From: Bos javanicus
Lineage: Eukaryota > Chordata > Mammalia > Artiodactyla > Bovidae
Length of the DNA: 64,000 nucleotides
NCBI RefSeq assembly: GCF_032452875.1
Contig: NC_083890.1
Coordinates: forward strand, 50,178,983-50,242,982
Direction of reading: 5' to 3'
How positions within the stretch are numbered: the stretch's first letter is position 1; each line of letters opens with the position of its first letter. The position numbers and the translations under genes are program-made. Positions 56,221 through 64,000 of the stretch are shown here, piece after piece. The notes below the pieces were generated by a model. That model was given only the letters and a program-made list of their open reading frames with translations, ran no database searches and had not been told where the DNA came from.

Positions 56221-56460
56221 TCTCCAGTACTTTGGCCACCTGATGGGAAGAGCCAACTCATTGGAAAAGACCCTGATGCTGGGCAAGATTGAAGGCAGGA
56301 GGAGAAGGGGGCAACAGAGGATGAGACGGTTGGATGGCTTCACTGACTCAACGGGCATGAGTTTAAGCAAGCGCCGGGAGACGGCGAGGGATAGTGAGGG
56401 AGCCTGGCGTGCTGTCCACGGAGCTGGAAAGACTCGGCCATGACTGAGCCTGAGCAGCAC
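56221..56460 (+). mobile_element. BovB LINE 3' end
   Basis: Heavily 5'-truncated BovB: CTCCAGTACTTTGGCCACCT to GCCATGACTGAGCCTGAGC. Diverged relative to the other copies. Confidence 0.92.
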
Positions 56461-58257
56461 AATGAGGTTTTATAGACAGAGCCCGGCCTCATCCTCTGCA
56501 GCCCTCCTGGGTCACACGCGAGCCTCTGTGCACCTGTTTGTCCCACTAGTATCTGAATTCTCCAGAAGGGAAGTACTTTTGTCTCTGCAGACTCCACACC
56601 ACGCACAGCCTCCCTCCACCTCCAGCTGTGGCCCGCCACACCGTGGTCCTTACCCGCTGTTGCTCTGTGTCAGCGAGCGCTAGTGAAGGGCACCGCAGAG
56701 AGAGGGGAGCGTTCTCAGAGACACCCCCGCAGGGGATCAGTGAGCAGAACCCTCTGGACTTCCAAGAGAACCACCTGCTGGGGTCTGGGCTAAAGCTGAG
56801 CAGCTGGTTTGCAAGATGCAAAGGGCAGACCTGGGCAGCACTTGGTGGTGAAGCATCTTGCCGTGGGGAGCCCACCCCCATGTCCAGAACCCTCAGCCAA
56901 CTGGGCAAGGCAGAGGTGACGTCTGCTCTGGGGGAGACGTGTGGTGAGGCTGAGCCCTGGCCGCCGCCTGGACTGCAAACAGCACGGTGAAGCCAGCGTC
57001 CTCTCAGGCTGGGCGGAGGCTCCAGAGTCGCCTGTGAGTGTGTGCGGTTTACTGGTGTCCTTGAGGGGCTGGGGCCATGAAGCACCACCTCACTTCCGTC
57101 TCCCCTTCATTCCTCAGGGTTGGAATTTGGGGAAGGCAGCCAGCCGAAAAGCTGAATTTCCTTGTCTCCCCGTGGATGGTGCAGTTCATAAGATTTCAGC
57201 AGGAGTTGAGGGGTCCACCTCCTCCGTCCCCCTGGACGTCTCTACAGCAGCTGTAAAGCCTGGACATCCCTACAGCAGCAGCAGCCATTCTCCACCGAAG
57301 ACAGATACCTTGAGCAGGCACAGAAGACGAGACGTCGGCAGGGTCGCTGGTGACGTCACGGGACCACCTGCGGCCACGGACACCGACCTTCGGACGCGTT
57401 TATGTGGGAGACCAAGGAAACAGCGCACAGAAGGCTGCGTGTTGACCCCTGGTGCACACGGTTCCTCTATAACCCTCACATCCCCGCTGCTGGGACCGCT
57501 TGCCTTGTGAGCTGGGGGCCCACCGTGTGTTTCTGATATGCTGTTCACACGGCCCCGTAGAGACACAGGACTCAGCCTCCCTCCACCTCCAGCTGTGGCC
57601 ACGTCCGTCGGGTCCCAGGCTCTCTGCCTGGACTGTGCATCATTTAAGTGCCCGGAGAAGCAAGCCTCCGGGCTCGCCAGCCACTTGTGACATCAGCCAG
57701 CTGGGTCTTCAGGTCTTCCCTGAACCCACTGTGCCCGGGGGTGGGACTCTGGGGGATGGGTTCATGGACCTTTTAGTTTAGACTCAGAGGAACCACATAG
57801 CTGGGAGTCTACTTCTCCCTGTTACTCATATTACTTTCCTTCCTCAAAGATAGTCACCTTTGACTTTGAGTTTTAATTGCTTATGTTTAAATCTTCCAGT
57901 TTGCAGTCGACACAAAGATTTCCTGGGGAGTGGATGCCAGACTCAGAGAGAAAAGTAGGGAAGCTTTGTGACGGCCTTGGAGGAAGAAGAAGGGCGTTCA
58001 CAGCAAGATACAGCTCGGGGGTAGGGGGGCTTCAAGGTACCAGGATTCAAGTTTTCCAACAGGAAGGAGCTTCTGCAGTAGACCCGAGAGCGTCGCCTTC
58101 TAAGAAGATCTAGAGGAAGCTGTGAGCATCCTTCTGGCCCCAGTGAAACAGGGTCTTTCTGCAGGTCTGGCCCAGGATATTGTGTGTGAAGGTGAGCTAG
58201 CTGACGGAAGTGCAAAGAACCCACACACCGCGATCGAAACAGTAGAGAAAGAGGCCT
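56461..58257. other. Unassigned interval with 28-bp exact repeat pair
   Basis: 1.8 kb, GC-rich in the middle. An identical 28-base segment (beginning CAGCCTCCCTCCACCTCCAG) occurs at 56606-56633 and 57573-57600. No family or exon recognised. Confidence 0.5.
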
Positions 58258-58395
58258 GAGCGGGTGTGCTCACCTGGACTTTGGGAGCCAGCGAGAACTG
58301 GGTTCAAATCCCTCTCTCGCCACATGCACACCGTCCAGCCAGCAGGCTTGTTTTGAGATGAAATGAGGAGCTGTGTGTAGAGGCCTGGCCGTCCA
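58258..58395 (+). repeat. MIR SINE, internally deleted
   Basis: CTTTGGGAGCCAGCGAGAAC, then TGGGTTCAAATCCCTCTCTC (tRNA head with B box), then a jump to GAGATGAAATGAGGAGCTGT. Confidence 0.82.
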
Positions 58396-58464
58396 GAACT
58401 CAGGGTCGCGGAGTGGGGTTGGTGAGCACGGCCATGGTGGGTATGGGCTTTGCTGTCTGGGAGG

Positions 58465-58655
58465 CGGTGGTCTGACTCGAGTTCGTGTGCTGCGACCTCA
58501 AACAGATCAGCTGGCCTTTCTAAGCTTCAGTGATTGGAGTTGCAAAATGAGGGCAATAATGCGTCTTACTGAGGGTTCTTGGGGGAACAGATGCCATGGT
58601 GCATGTCCTGCAAGCGCTTAGCGGACGCCTGAAACAGAGCAAGACCTCGGTAAGC
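58465..58655 (+). repeat. MIR SINE
   Basis: CGACCTCAAACAGATCAGCT, then CCTTTCTAAGCTTCAG and GTTGCAAAATGAGGGCAATA; GCAAGCGCTTAGCGGACGCC at the end. Confidence 0.8.
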
Positions 58656-58668
58656 CATGCTGCCCAGC

Positions 58669-58798
58669 AGCCTCCCTGTCCTCCCCTTCCCTTCTCCCCC
58701 TCCCTCATCTCTTCCCTGCCCTCCTTTCTCCTTCCCCTCCTCCCTCCCCTCCTCCTCCTCCTCCCCTCCCCCTCCTCCTCCTTCTCTTTCTTTTCCGC
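58669..58798. repeat. Polypyrimidine tract
   Basis: Pyrimidine-rich on the plus strand; 58719-58796 is 78 consecutive pyrimidines, largely CCT repeats. A candidate for triplex (H-DNA) structure and a slippage-prone tract. Confidence 0.95.
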
Positions 58799-59154
58799 TT
58801 CAATGACAGGAAAGAGCAGAGCCTTTTCTTCTTTACATCTAAGAATACTCTCTTCACACCCTCCTTGAACTGGAAAAACTTGTGTGTCCTGTGACGTCAG
58901 ATGTTCTTCGCACAGGGTGAGATGGGGCCATGTGACTAGTTATGGCCCGTGAGCTGCTGGCAGCAGCAATGTGTATCATCCAGGTCAGAGTGAGCTCTGA
59001 TTCTCCAGCTGCCTGCTTCCCTGCCCTGGAGCCACACGCTGAGATGGTCACAGGGCTCTGGACCTCCACCACCTCCATCAGCTTGGGTTCCTGCGTAGCC
59101 ATTTGGACCCATGTTGGCTCAGCTGCTAGATTCTGAGGTTGACCTGTTGCAGCA

Positions 59155-59896
59155 GAGACATGACTTTGCCAACAAAGGTCTGTCTAGTCAAAGCTTTGGT
59201 TTTTCCAGTAGTCATGTATGGATGTGAGAGTTGGACTATAAAGAAAGCTGAGCACCAAGAAATTGATGCTTTTTTTTTTTTTGCTTTTTTAAAAAAATTT
59301 ATTTATTTAATTGGAGGCTAATTACTTTACAATATTGCAGTGGTTTTTGCCATACATTGACGTGAATCAGTCATGGGTGTACATGTGTTCCCTATCCTGA
59401 ACCCCCCTCCACCTCCCTCCCCATCCCATCCCACAGGGTCATCCCAGTGCACCAGCCCTGAGCACCCTGTCTCATGCATTGAACCTGGACTGGTGATCTA
59501 TCTCACATATGATAATATACATGTTTCATGCTTTTGAACTGTGGTGTTGGAGAAGACTCTTGAGAGTCTCTAGGACTGCAAGGAGGTCCAAACCAGTCCA
59601 TCCTAAAGGAGATCAGTCCTGGGTGTTCATTGGAAGGACTGATGCTGAAGCTGAAACTCCAATACTTTGGCCACCTCATGCGAAGAGTTGACTCATTGGA
59701 AAAGACCCTGATGCTGGGAGGGATTGGGGGCAGGAGGAGAAGGGGACACCAGAGGATGAGATGGCTGGATGGCATCACCGACTCAATGGCGCGAGTTTGA
59801 GTGAACTCTGAGAGATAGTGGAGGACAGGTAAGCCTGACGTGCTGCAGTCCATGGGGTCACAAAGAGTCGGACACGAATGAGCAACTGAACTGAAC
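59155..59896 (+). mobile_element. BovB LINE 3' portion with long flanking repeats, split by L1
   Basis: BovB from ACATGACTTTGCCAACAAAG to GAGCAACTGAACTGAACTGG, interrupted by a reverse L1. The flanks 59115-59154 and 59897-59933 are 37-40 bases long and match apart from a few transitions and a 2-base gap. That would be an unusually long TSD. Decayed ORF2 C-terminus only. Confidence 0.92.
59274..59527 (-). mobile_element. L1 LINE 3' end nested in BovB
   Basis: Reverse, strongly 5'-truncated ruminant L1: T-rich start, AATTGGAGGCTAATTACTTT, CACCTCCCTCCCCATCCC, ending GATAATATACATGTTTC. The direct repeat ATGCTTTT (59266-59273, 59528-59535) matches the BovB sequence on either side. It belongs to the same L1 group as 33990-34610. 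Confidence 0.95.
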
Positions 59897-59965
59897 TGGC
59901 TCAGCCGCTGGATTCTGAGGCTGATCTGCAGCACCAGCACAGCCTACCTTACCCTGACCAGTAGA

Positions 59966-60119
59966 AGCAATTGCCCCAGCTGTTGGTATGAGTTACATGA
60001 GAAAGAATCTCCAAATTATCTCTGGGTCACATAAGCTCTCTAAGTGCTAGGTTACAAAACAAGTTTATTCTGGACTTTGTAGACCCCCCCACCCCGCTTT
60101 ATTTTTAGATTTTTTTTTG
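59966..60119. other. Unassigned spacer
   Basis: No repeat or exon recognised; C-run at 60087-60094. Confidence 0.4.
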
Positions 60120-60275
60120 ACATGGACCGTTTTTAAAGCCTTTACTGAATTTGTTACAATATTGCTTCCATTTTATATTTCAGTTTATTGGCTGCAAGGC
60201 CTGTGGAATCCTAGCTCCCCAACCAGGGACTGAACCCACCCTCCTAGCGCTGGAAGGTGAGGTCTAAGCCACACT
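60120..60275 (-). repeat. tRNA-derived artiodactyl SINE
   Basis: ATGGACCGTTTTTAAAGCCT, TTGTTACAATATTGCTTCCA, TTTATTGGCTGCAAGGCCTG, CCCCAACCAGGGACTGAACC. The inverted head end is lost after AAGCCAC. Confidence 0.88.
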
Positions 60276-60360
60276 TTACTATATTCATATTCTTTGTGAA
60301 GCTCCAAGGTTTTCCAAAATAATTTGATGACTGGTTTTTTTAAGCATGTTTTAAAGGTCT

Positions 60361-60569
60361 GTCCTTCCCTGGTGGCTCAGAGGTTAAAGCATCTGCCTGA
60401 AATGCTGGAGACTCAGGTTCAATCCCTGGGTCGGGAAGATCCCTTGGAGAAGGAAATGGCAACCCACTCCAGTATTCTTGCCTGGAGAATCCCAAGGACA
60501 GATGGGCCTGGCATGCTGCAGTCCATGGGATGGCAAAGAGTCGGACACAACTGAGCGACTTCACTTCAC
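60361..60569 (+). repeat. Bov-tA SINE with perfect TSD
   Basis: Complete forward copy with A-box region TGGCTCAGAGGTTAAAG and B-box region GGTTCAATCCC. TTTAAAGGTCT is identical at 60350-60360 and 60570-60580, an 11-bp TSD. Confidence 0.97.
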
Positions 60570-60580
60570 TTTAAAGGTCT

Positions 60581-61062
60581 AGTGTTCTAGAAAGCACGTT
60601 TTGGGAAAGGCTGACTGGGCCAGTGCATTTGCTTTAGGTGACTGTGTCCTCCTGAGACCCCCGCTATCCTTGTTCCACAACTGCCAGGTAAATATGAACA
60701 ATACTAATACATTCCTCACCTTCCCTCCTTAGCCCTCTTCCGCTGTGCTGACTCCATCTTCATTCTTTTCTTCTGAATCCCATATTGCTGAGCCCGCTGG
60801 AGTAAGCTGAGAGCTGGAGCCGCAGGGCCAAGAGCTTCCAGCATCTGTAACCTTTCACTTCACCTCCAGTCAATTCCCTGCAAACCTCCGTCCACAGTTG
60901 TTCATGTTTTCACTCTCCTGGAACCTCCAGCTTGCCCCCAGCCCCTTCTCTCAGCAGAAGAACTCGATGCCCACTTCACTGAAAGGACTGGGTCACCCAC
61001 TGCAAACCCCCGACCTGTTCTCCCCTCATATTATGAGGATCATTGCCTTCTGTCTTATTTCT
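60581..61062. other. Unassigned interval
   Basis: No repeat or exon recognised. Confidence 0.4.
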
Positions 61063-61075
61063 AAAAGAAGGATTT

Positions 61076-61387
61076 GGGCTTCCCTGGTGGCTCAGTGGTC
61101 AAGAATCCTCCTGCCAATGCAGGAGACATGGGTTCGAGCCCTGATCTTAGAAGATTCCACATCCCTCGGATCAACTGAGCCCGTGTGCCTCAAGTACTGA
61201 GCCTGTGCTCTGGAGCCTGAGAGCTGCGACCACGAAGTCCACGAGCCCTAGAGCCTGTGCTCCGCAGCAGAAGCCACCACAATGAGAGCAGCCCCTAACG
61301 GACAACTAGAGAAAAGCCCATGCAGCAATGGAGACCAGCACAGAAATAAAAACAAAAATAAATAAACAAAATTATTTTTAAAATAAT
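61076..61387 (+). repeat. Full-length tRNA-Glu-derived artiodactyl SINE
   Basis: Complete copy: GGGCTTCCCTGGTGGCTCAG head, GGGTTCGAGCCC B-box region, GCTGCGACCACGAAGTCCAC body, A/T-rich tail. Flanks AAAAGAAGGATTT (61063-61075) and AAAAGAAAGACCT (61388-61400) fit a 13-bp TSD with three transitions. Confidence 0.95.
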
Positions 61388-61400
61388 AAAAGAAAGACCT

Positions 61401-61675
61401 GTTTGCTAATGTTTTTACATCTGCTTCATATACTTGACTTTTGTAATAGTGTTATGGAATAAGATGTTTCAAAAACTGTTTATGTCCATGCTCAGGCTTT
61501 TTCCCCTGCCTTAGGAAACACCCGAAGTTGGTGTGTATTTTCCCATGCATGATTTTGTATCTTTATTTCGTATGGTTCACAAATACATTGTGTTTTGCAT
61601 ATTTTAAAACTTTTTTTTAAATGGCATCATACTGTATGCATCCTTGTGCAACTTGCTTTGTGGCTCAGTATTCAG
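61401..61675 (-). other. AT-rich DNA with ancient repeat trace
   Basis: ATGGCATCATACTGTATGCA, then TCCTTGTGCAACTTGCTTTG at 61621 recalls an old L1-type 3' UTR that may continue beyond the BovB. Low confidence. Confidence 0.35.
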
Positions 61676-62672
61676 TTCAGTTCATTTCAGTTCATTTCAG
61701 TTGCTCAGTCATGTCCGACTCTTTGCGACCTCATGAATCGCAGCACGCCAGGCCTCCCTGTCCATCACCAACTCCCGGAGTTCACTCAGACTCACGTCCA
61801 TCGAGTTGGTGATGCCATCCAGCCATCTCATCCTCTGTTGTCCCCTTCTCCTCCTGCCCCCAATCCCTCCCAGCATCAGGGTCTTTGCCAATGAGTCAGC
61901 TCTTTGCATCAGGTGGCCAAAGTACTGGAGTTTCAGCTTCAACATCAGTCCTTCCAATGAACACCCAGGACTATCTCCTTCAGAATGGACTGGTTGGATC
62001 TCCTTGCAGTCCAAGGGACTCTCAAGAGTCTTCTCCAACACCACAGTTCAAATGCATCAATTCTTCGGTGCTCAGCTTTCTTCACAGTCCAACTCTCACA
62101 TCCATACATGACCCCTGGAAAAACCATAGCCTTGACTAGATGGACCTTTGTTGGCAAAGTAATGTCTCTGCTTTTGAATATGCTATCTAAGTTGATCATA
62201 ACTTTCCTTCCAAGGAGTAAGCGTATTTTAATTTCATAGCTGCAATCACCATCTGCAGTGATTTTGGAGCTTAAAAAAATAAAGTCAGCCACTGTTTCTA
62301 CTGTTTCCCATCTATTTCCCATGAAGTGATGGGACCAGATGCCATGATCTTGGTTTTCTGAATGTTGAGCTTTAAGCCAACTTTTTCACTCTCCTCTTTC
62401 ACTTTCGTCAAGAAGCTTTTTAGTTCTTCTTCACTTTCTGCCATAGGGGTGGTGTCATCTGCATATCTGAGATTATTGATATTTCTCCCGGCAATCTTGA
62501 TTCCAGCTTGTGCTTCTTCCAGCCCAGAGTTTCTCATGGTGTATTCTGCATATAAGTTAAATAAGCAGGGTGACAATATACAGCCTTGATGAACTCCTTT
62601 TCCTATTTGGAACCAGTCTGTTGTTCCATGTCCAGTTCTAACTGTTGCTTCCTGACCTGCATATAGGTTTCT
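61676..62672 (-). mobile_element. BovB LINE, 5'-truncated ~1 kb
   Basis: Reverse BovB starting at the inverted tail (TCAGTTCATTTCAGTTGCTC) and ending past the RT core (CTGACCTGCATATAGGTTTC). Minus-strand frames 62576-62298 (with N-L-R-Y-A-D-D-T), 62322-61945 and 62044-61709 are successive pieces of one decayed ORF2, separated by frameshifts near 62310 and 61975. No endonuclease. Confidence 0.96.
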
Positions 62673-63482
62673 TAGGTCTGAAATTTTAATTTACTGAAAT
62701 TGTAGATGTAATTAATATATGTTAACTGCTCTGTGCACTCCATCAATTATTGCATCCATAGCTTCTTTATCTATCCTCCTATGAATGAAAAGTTTGCCTA
62801 TTATTCTTGTACATATTTCTTTGTCTTCATTTCTTCTTTGCTCACTTCACCAAACTGGCCAAAATGAAAAGTTCAATAACACTAAGTGTGGTAAGGAAAT
62901 GGAGAAATGTAATCTCTGTGCATGGGATTCTGTACATCTGCTTGGGAGACCAACCCAGCGATGCTCGGCACTAGTGATGATCAAAGGTCCATTTTGTATT
63001 TTGTTTAGGAAACATTCAGAATGACTTTTGTTTGGTTCTACCTTATCAATTTCTGTGGCAAGTAAATAGCTTCTTACTCTAGTTGTCTCAAACACTGAGA
63101 AATGCTCTGTCACTTTTATGCTTTTTGAGCAACAGAGACTCCAGAGGGCCGGGAAACCATTTGAAGAGTTTAAATCTTTTTGAGCATGTTTATTGTAAAT
63201 TCAGGTGTAAATGAAAATATTACTAGAAAGTAAGTAATGAAACTGATCTTTCTTTACACCCTATACTGGTGATGCCTTATGACCTTGCACAGTTATTCAA
63301 AGCATGTTTTATCAAGTAGTTCCCCAGCCTCTCCACCCCGGGGAGGCTCTAAACACCCAACCCCTCCACTCTCCCCCTTCTCTTTGCTCTGATACTGTCG
63401 CCTCTCTCTCCCCCTGTCTCTCAATGTACCCTTCATTTGGGTAACAAACAACAGCAACAGCAAAAAAACCCCCCAAAAACCT
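62673..63482. other. Unassigned interval with L1 trace
   Basis: 62855-62935 (AAACTGGCCAAAATGAAAAG, AATAACACTAAGTGTGGTAA) resembles forward L1 ORF2. The rest is AT-rich with no call. An A/C-rich patch lies at 63445-63480. Confidence 0.4.
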
Positions 63483-63608
63483 AGTGATTCTTGATCCTGG
63501 CTGCTGATTGAAGAACCACCTAGGAACTTTCAAAAACACCAGTCCCTGGGATTCACCTCCAAAGATCCTGATTAGGTTGGATTTAAAGCCCTGGTGTTGT
63601 ACAGTTCA
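63483..63608 (-). mobile_element. MER5A-like hAT-Charlie MITE
   Basis: TGATTCTTGATCCTGGCTGC, GAAGAACCACCTAGGAACTT, AGATCCTGATTAGGTTGGAT follow MER5A order. Opposite orientation to the copy at 46890. Confidence 0.7.
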
Positions 63609-63609
63609 A

Positions 63610-63805
63610 CAAAGGTGCTGGTGGTTAAACTTGCCTGCCAGAGCAGAAGATGCAAGTTTGATCCCTGGGTTGGGAAGATCCCCTGGAGAAGGAAATGGCA
63701 ACCCACTGCAGTATTCTTGCCTGGAGAATCCCAAGGATAGAGGAGCCTGGCTGGCTACAGTCCAGGGGGATGCAAAGAATTGCACCGACCAGAGCGTCTT
63801 AGCAG
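63610..63805 (+). repeat. Bov-tA SINE
   Basis: Forward Bov-tA with diverged head (GCTGGTGGTTAAACTTGCCT) and B-box region AGTTTGATCCCTGGG. The monomer ends near CAGAGCGTCTTAGCAGAC. 63806-64000 shows nothing recognisable. Confidence 0.9.
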
Positions 63806-64000
63806 ACACAGCACATTACACAATTCAACTCACCAATATAGAGGTTTACACGAGGCGCTCACTCAAAGACACACCTGCATATAATACCCATTTCTATCGT
63901 CTTCATCTTTCACCTTGTTTTGGAATCTGTAACACGGGCAAAGTTTTCACGTGAATCACTCCCGCTGACTAAGGGTATGAATTTGGAGAAATTTCTTCAT

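Larger units (their letters stand above)
58890..59965 (+). repeat. Old interspersed repeat split by BovB
   Basis: 58925-59114 (GGGGCCATGTGACTAGTTAT, CCCGTGAGCTGCTGGC) and 59934-59965 (CCAGCACAGCCTACCTTACC, CTGACCAG) look like the two sides of one old mammalian repeat, probably LTR-type. Subfamily not identified. Confidence 0.45.

Noticed and set aside
60361..60430. tRNA gene
   Set aside because: The A/B-box-like segments belong to a Bov-tA SINE head; there is no foldable mature tRNA or independent gene.

Overview
The window is nuclear DNA from a ruminant (pecoran artiodactyl, most likely a bovid). The diagnosis rests on dozens of copies of ruminant-specific repeats: BovB (RTE-type LINE), Bov-tA and dimeric BOV-A2 SINEs, other tRNA-Glu-derived artiodactyl SINEs and L1 3' ends of the cattle/sheep type. 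Older mammalian repeats lie beneath them: MIR, L2, L1M, MER5A, MER20 and MLT1/MaLR-type solo LTRs. The species cannot be fixed from the sequence alone. Family names come from remembered consensus features, not from a library search.

I find no host protein-coding exon, structural RNA gene or CRISPR array that I can defend. The long open frames are either pieces of decayed BovB ORF2 or chance frames in GC-rich DNA that overlap equally long frames on the other strand. The only recognisable protein sequence is retrotransposon endonuclease and reverse transcriptase, and every copy is broken.

Layout. 1-4.5 kb: BovB, L1 and SINE insertions. 4.6-6.2 kb: GC/CpG-rich block with a short minisatellite. 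7.5-15.9 kb: a MaLR-type LTR, L1 3' ends, three BOV-A2 SINEs and a BovB nested in an L1. 16.25-16.96 kb: a compact CpG island between AT-rich flanks, the best promoter candidate. 17-25 kb: old MIRs, then a nearly complete BovB (21542-24639) that, together with a Bov-tA, interrupts a MIR. 25-33 kb: mostly unassigned DNA with L2/MIR remnants. 33.8-37 kb: an L1 nested in a SINE and a SINE with an internal 21-bp triplication. 38-50 kb: GC-rich DNA with SINEs, LTRs, two minisatellites (21-bp and 48-bp units) and a MER20. 51-64 kb: mixed DNA with more BovB, including one at 59.2-59.9 kb flanked by unusually long direct repeats and itself broken by an L1.

How the parts relate: BovB supplied the RT/endonuclease, and BOV-A2 and Bov-tA SINEs carry BovB-derived monomers and are thought to have been mobilised by it. 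The nesting order (MIR/L2/L1M oldest; then LTRs; then tRNA SINEs, Bov-tA and BovB; with some L1 insertions later still) gives a local relative chronology. I did not find a clear undescribed biological system. The most useful leads are the CpG island, the BovB with long flanking repeats, the in-frame minisatellites and the near-complete BovB.
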